From assembly GCA_017883345.1 (NCBI GenBank), contig JADGNT010000328.1:1-6173 (forward strand): a stretch of DNA of 6,173 bases, in the 5' to 3' direction. Origin of the DNA: Candidatus Solibacter sp. GTDB lineage: Bacteria; Acidobacteriota; Terriglobia; Bryobacterales; Bryobacteraceae. Below are positions 4,522-6,173 of this stretch, in pieces. Within the stretch, counting starts at the first letter, position 1. Every line of letters starts with the position of its first letter. The notes under the pieces were generated by a model. That model ran no database searches and had not been told where the DNA came from. It worked only from the letters and a program-made list of their open reading frames with translations. Both the position numbers and the translations under genes were made by a program.

Positions 4522-6017
4522 ACCACCTTCCCGGCAACCCGGGCGAGTTCCCCTATACCCGCGGCGTCTACCGCGACATGTACCGCAGCCGCCTCTGGAC
4601 GATGCGCCAGTACGCCGGCTTCGGCACCGCCGACGAAAGCAACCAGCGCTATCGCTACCTGCTCTCGCAAGGCACCACCGGGCTCTCGGTGGCCTTCGAT
4701 CTGCCCACCCAAATGGGATTCGACAGCGACCACGCGATGGCAGCGGGCGAGGTTGGCCGCGCCGGCGTGGCGATTTCCTCGCTGGCCGACATGGAGCGCC
4801 TGTTCCAGGACATCCCGCTAGCGGACGTCTCCACCTCCATGACGATCAACTCCACCGCCAGTACCTTACTGGCTTACTACGCGCTGGTGGCGCAACGCCA
4901 GGGGGCGGACCGCCGCCAGCTCTCCGGCACCATTCAGAACGACATCCTGAAGGAGTACATCGCGCGCGGCACCTATATTTATCCGCCGCGCCCGGCGATG
5001 CGCATCATCACCGACATCTTCGCCTGGGCGGGCCGCGAGATGCCGGAGTGGAATACCATTTCGATCAGCGGATATCACATTCGTGAAGCCGGATCTACCG
5101 CCACCCAGGAACTGGCGTTCACCTTCGCCAACGCCATCGCTTACGTTGAGGCGGCGATCGCCGCCGGCCTGGCGGTGGATGCGTTCGCGCCGCGGCTCTC
5201 CTTCTTCTTCAACTCGCACAACGATTTTCTCGAGGAGATCGCCAAGTTCCGCGCGGCGCGCCGCATATATGCCCACCTGATGCGCGACCGCTTCGGCGCC
5301 AAAGACGCGCGCTCCCTGATGCTGCGCTTCCACGTGCAGACCGCGGGGTCCACGCTGACCGCCCAGCAGCCCGACGTGAACATCGTGCGCACCGCGCTAC
5401 AGGCCCTGGCGGCCGTACTGGGCGGCGCGCAATCCCTGCACACCAACTCGCGCGACGAAGCCCTCGCGCTGCCCACCGAGGAATCGGCGCGCATCGCGCT
5501 CCGCACCCAGCAGATCGTCGCTTACGAATCGGGCGTCACCAACACGGTCGACCCGGTGGGCGGCAGCCAGTGCATCGAGGAACTGACCGACTCCATCGAA
5601 CGCGGCGTGCACGCATACCTGAAATCGATCGAGGAGGCGGGCGGTACGCTGCGCGCCATCGAGACCGGATATATCCAAAATCAGATCCAGAATGCGGCTT
5701 ACGACTACCAGCGCGGCATCGAAAGCGGCCAGCGTGTGGTGGTGGGGGTGAACCGCTTCCAGCAGGAAGAAGAGCGTGTCGTGCCGACTTTCCGGCTGGA
5801 CCCGGCGCTCGAAAGGTCGCAGGTCGAATCTCTGCGCGAAGTGCGCGCGGGCCGCAGCCGGAGCGCGGTCGCGGAGAAACTGGCGGCGCTCGAACAGGCG
5901 GCGCGCGGCAGCGGCAATCTGATGCCGCCGATCCTCGATGCAGCGGACGTGTACGCCACCGTCGGCGAGATCGCCGACCGTCTGCGCGCCGTCTTCGGCG
6001 AGCATCGGGAGGTGTAG
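4518..6017 (+). CDS. mcmA: Methylmalonyl-CoA mutase large (catalytic TIM-barrel) subunit without B12 domain
   Basis: A 499-residue protein aligned by motif over the whole TIM-barrel part of methylmalonyl-CoA mutase, which interconverts succinyl-CoA and methylmalonyl-CoA with adenosylcobalamin. Motifs in order: [20 protein letters not shown] (13-32), [11 protein letters not shown] (55-65), [20 protein letters not shown] (137-156), [17 protein letters not shown] (178 on), [44 protein letters not shown], and NLMPPILDA near the end. Y32, R150 and H187 keep the spacing of Tyr89, Arg207 and His244 of the Propionibacterium enzyme. Tyr and Arg mark methylmalonyl-CoA specificity, against Phe/Gln in isobutyryl-CoA mutase. 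The cobalamin-binding domain (DxHxxG) is absent, so a separate small subunit is needed; none is in the window. The ATG at 4518 overlaps the upstream stop. An in-frame ATG at 4356 would add 54 residues unlike the family, out of frame over the membrane protein gene, and is rejected. Confidence 0.94.
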   Translation: MNHLPGNPGEFPYTRGVYRDMYRSRLWTMRQYAGFGTADESNQRYRYLLSQGTTGLSVAFDLPTQMGFDSDHAMAAGEVGRAGVAISSLADMERLFQDIPLADVSTSMTINSTASTLLAYYALVAQRQGADRRQLSGTIQNDILKEYIARGTYIYPPRPAMRIITDIFAWAGREMPEWNTISISGYHIREAGSTATQELAFTFANAIAYVEAAIAAGLAVDAFAPRLSFFFNSHNDFLEEIAKFRAARRIYAHLMRDRFGAKDARSLMLRFHVQTAGSTLTAQQPDVNIVRTALQALAAVLGGAQSLHTNSRDEALALPTEESARIALRTQQIVAYESGVTNTVDPVGGSQCIEELTDSIERGVHAYLKSIEEAGGTLRAIETGYIQNQIQNAAYDYQRGIESGQRVVVGVNRFQQEEERVVPTFRLDPALERSQVESLREVRAGRSRSAVAEKLAALEQAARGSGNLMPPILDAADVYATVGEIADRLRAVFGEHREV

Positions 6018-6173
6018 GCCGCTGATACAGAGGCCGTGAAACAACGCGGTTCGCAGGCGGACCCAGACATAGGCGCTAACCCGGATTTCTCATCGCCGGG
6101 CATCGACACGAGTGTCGATGCGGCAAACACGAGTGTTTGCGCCACGCCGGTCGTCAACAGTCTGTTCGCACGC
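6018..6173. other. Intergenic tail after the mutase gene
   Basis: No intrinsic terminator with a U-tract is visible after the mutase stop. A weak inverted repeat (CCCGG at 6080-6084, CCGGG at 6096-6100) precedes the two strong tandem hairpins at 6101-6140. A frame starting with GTG at 6036 stays open to the window edge, but it runs straight through the palindromes and its translation (IDTSVDAANTSVCAT) is a product of the repeat, so I do not call it a gene. No small mutase subunit gene or meaB starts within the visible bases. Confidence 0.55.
6101..6140. repeat. Tandem GA-loop hairpins with different stems
   Basis: Two perfect inverted repeats are separated by two bases. The first (6101-6120) has a 9-bp stem CATCGACAC and loop GA. 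The second (6123-6140) has an 8-bp stem GCAAACAC and the same GA loop. They share the core ACACGAGTGT; the outer stem bases differ but remain fully complementary in each. This pattern of varied, compensated stems about a fixed centre suggests a dispersed structural repeat in which pairing, not primary sequence, is maintained. Position after the mutase stop would allow a role in mRNA 3'-end stability. Confidence 0.7.

Noticed and set aside
6077..6100. The stretch from TAACCCGG to GCCGGG as a possible insertion sequence end
   Set aside because: It has a vague likeness to some terminal repeats, but there is no matching partner end, target duplication or transposase in the window.
6036..6173. A GTG-started frame open to the window edge
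   Set aside because: It runs through two perfect palindromes and its residues there follow from the repeat sequence; there is no Shine-Dalgarno.

Overview
The window reads as ordinary chromosomal DNA from a GC-rich, Gram-negative-type bacterium. An Acidobacteriota member, probably near the Solibacter/Bryobacter group, is my best guess. This is an inference: the outer-membrane lipoprotein RlpA shows a diderm envelope, the stand-alone B12-less methylmalonyl-CoA mutase large subunit and the two small uncharacterised proteins resemble products I associate with Acidobacteriota, and hairpin repeats are scattered between the genes. I could not check taxonomy by search.

Layout. Positions 1-330 hold no convincing gene; their right end carries a cluster of GC-rich hairpins just past the end of a minus-strand PilZ-domain gene (331-672). 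A divergent spacer (673-787) separates PilZ from a plus-strand cluster of three closely packed genes: the RlpA-like lipoprotein (788-1465), a sigma-54 activator made only of an AAA+ core and a Fis-type helix-turn-helix (1472-2485), and a GT-B family 4 glycosyltransferase starting with TTG (2491-3621). Gaps of 6 and 5 bases suggest one transcript concerned with the cell envelope or surface polysaccharide and its regulation. PilZ next door would fit c-di-GMP control of the cell surface, but no direct link is visible.

A GC-rich hairpin repeat lies just after the glycosyltransferase stop, and a near-identical copy lies in frame inside that same gene. Next comes a convergent minus-strand gene for a 103-residue acidic protein of unknown function (3730-4041), with a good Shine-Dalgarno and a plausible sigma-70 promoter. 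A divergent spacer (4042-4221) leads to a two-gene unit: a 99-residue protein with two predicted membrane segments (4222-4521), whose stop overlaps by ATGA the start of a methylmalonyl-CoA mutase large subunit (4518-6017). The mutase has the Tyr/Arg/His signature of true methylmalonyl-CoA mutases but no cobalamin-binding domain, so a separate small subunit must be encoded elsewhere. The tail (6018-6173) carries two tandem perfect hairpins with different stems and the same GA loop.

I see no CRISPR array, tRNA, rRNA, transposase or defence system. The most unusual signal is a recurring hairpin style: varied, self-complementary stems around a short purine loop, all in the same orientation, once inserted into a coding sequence.
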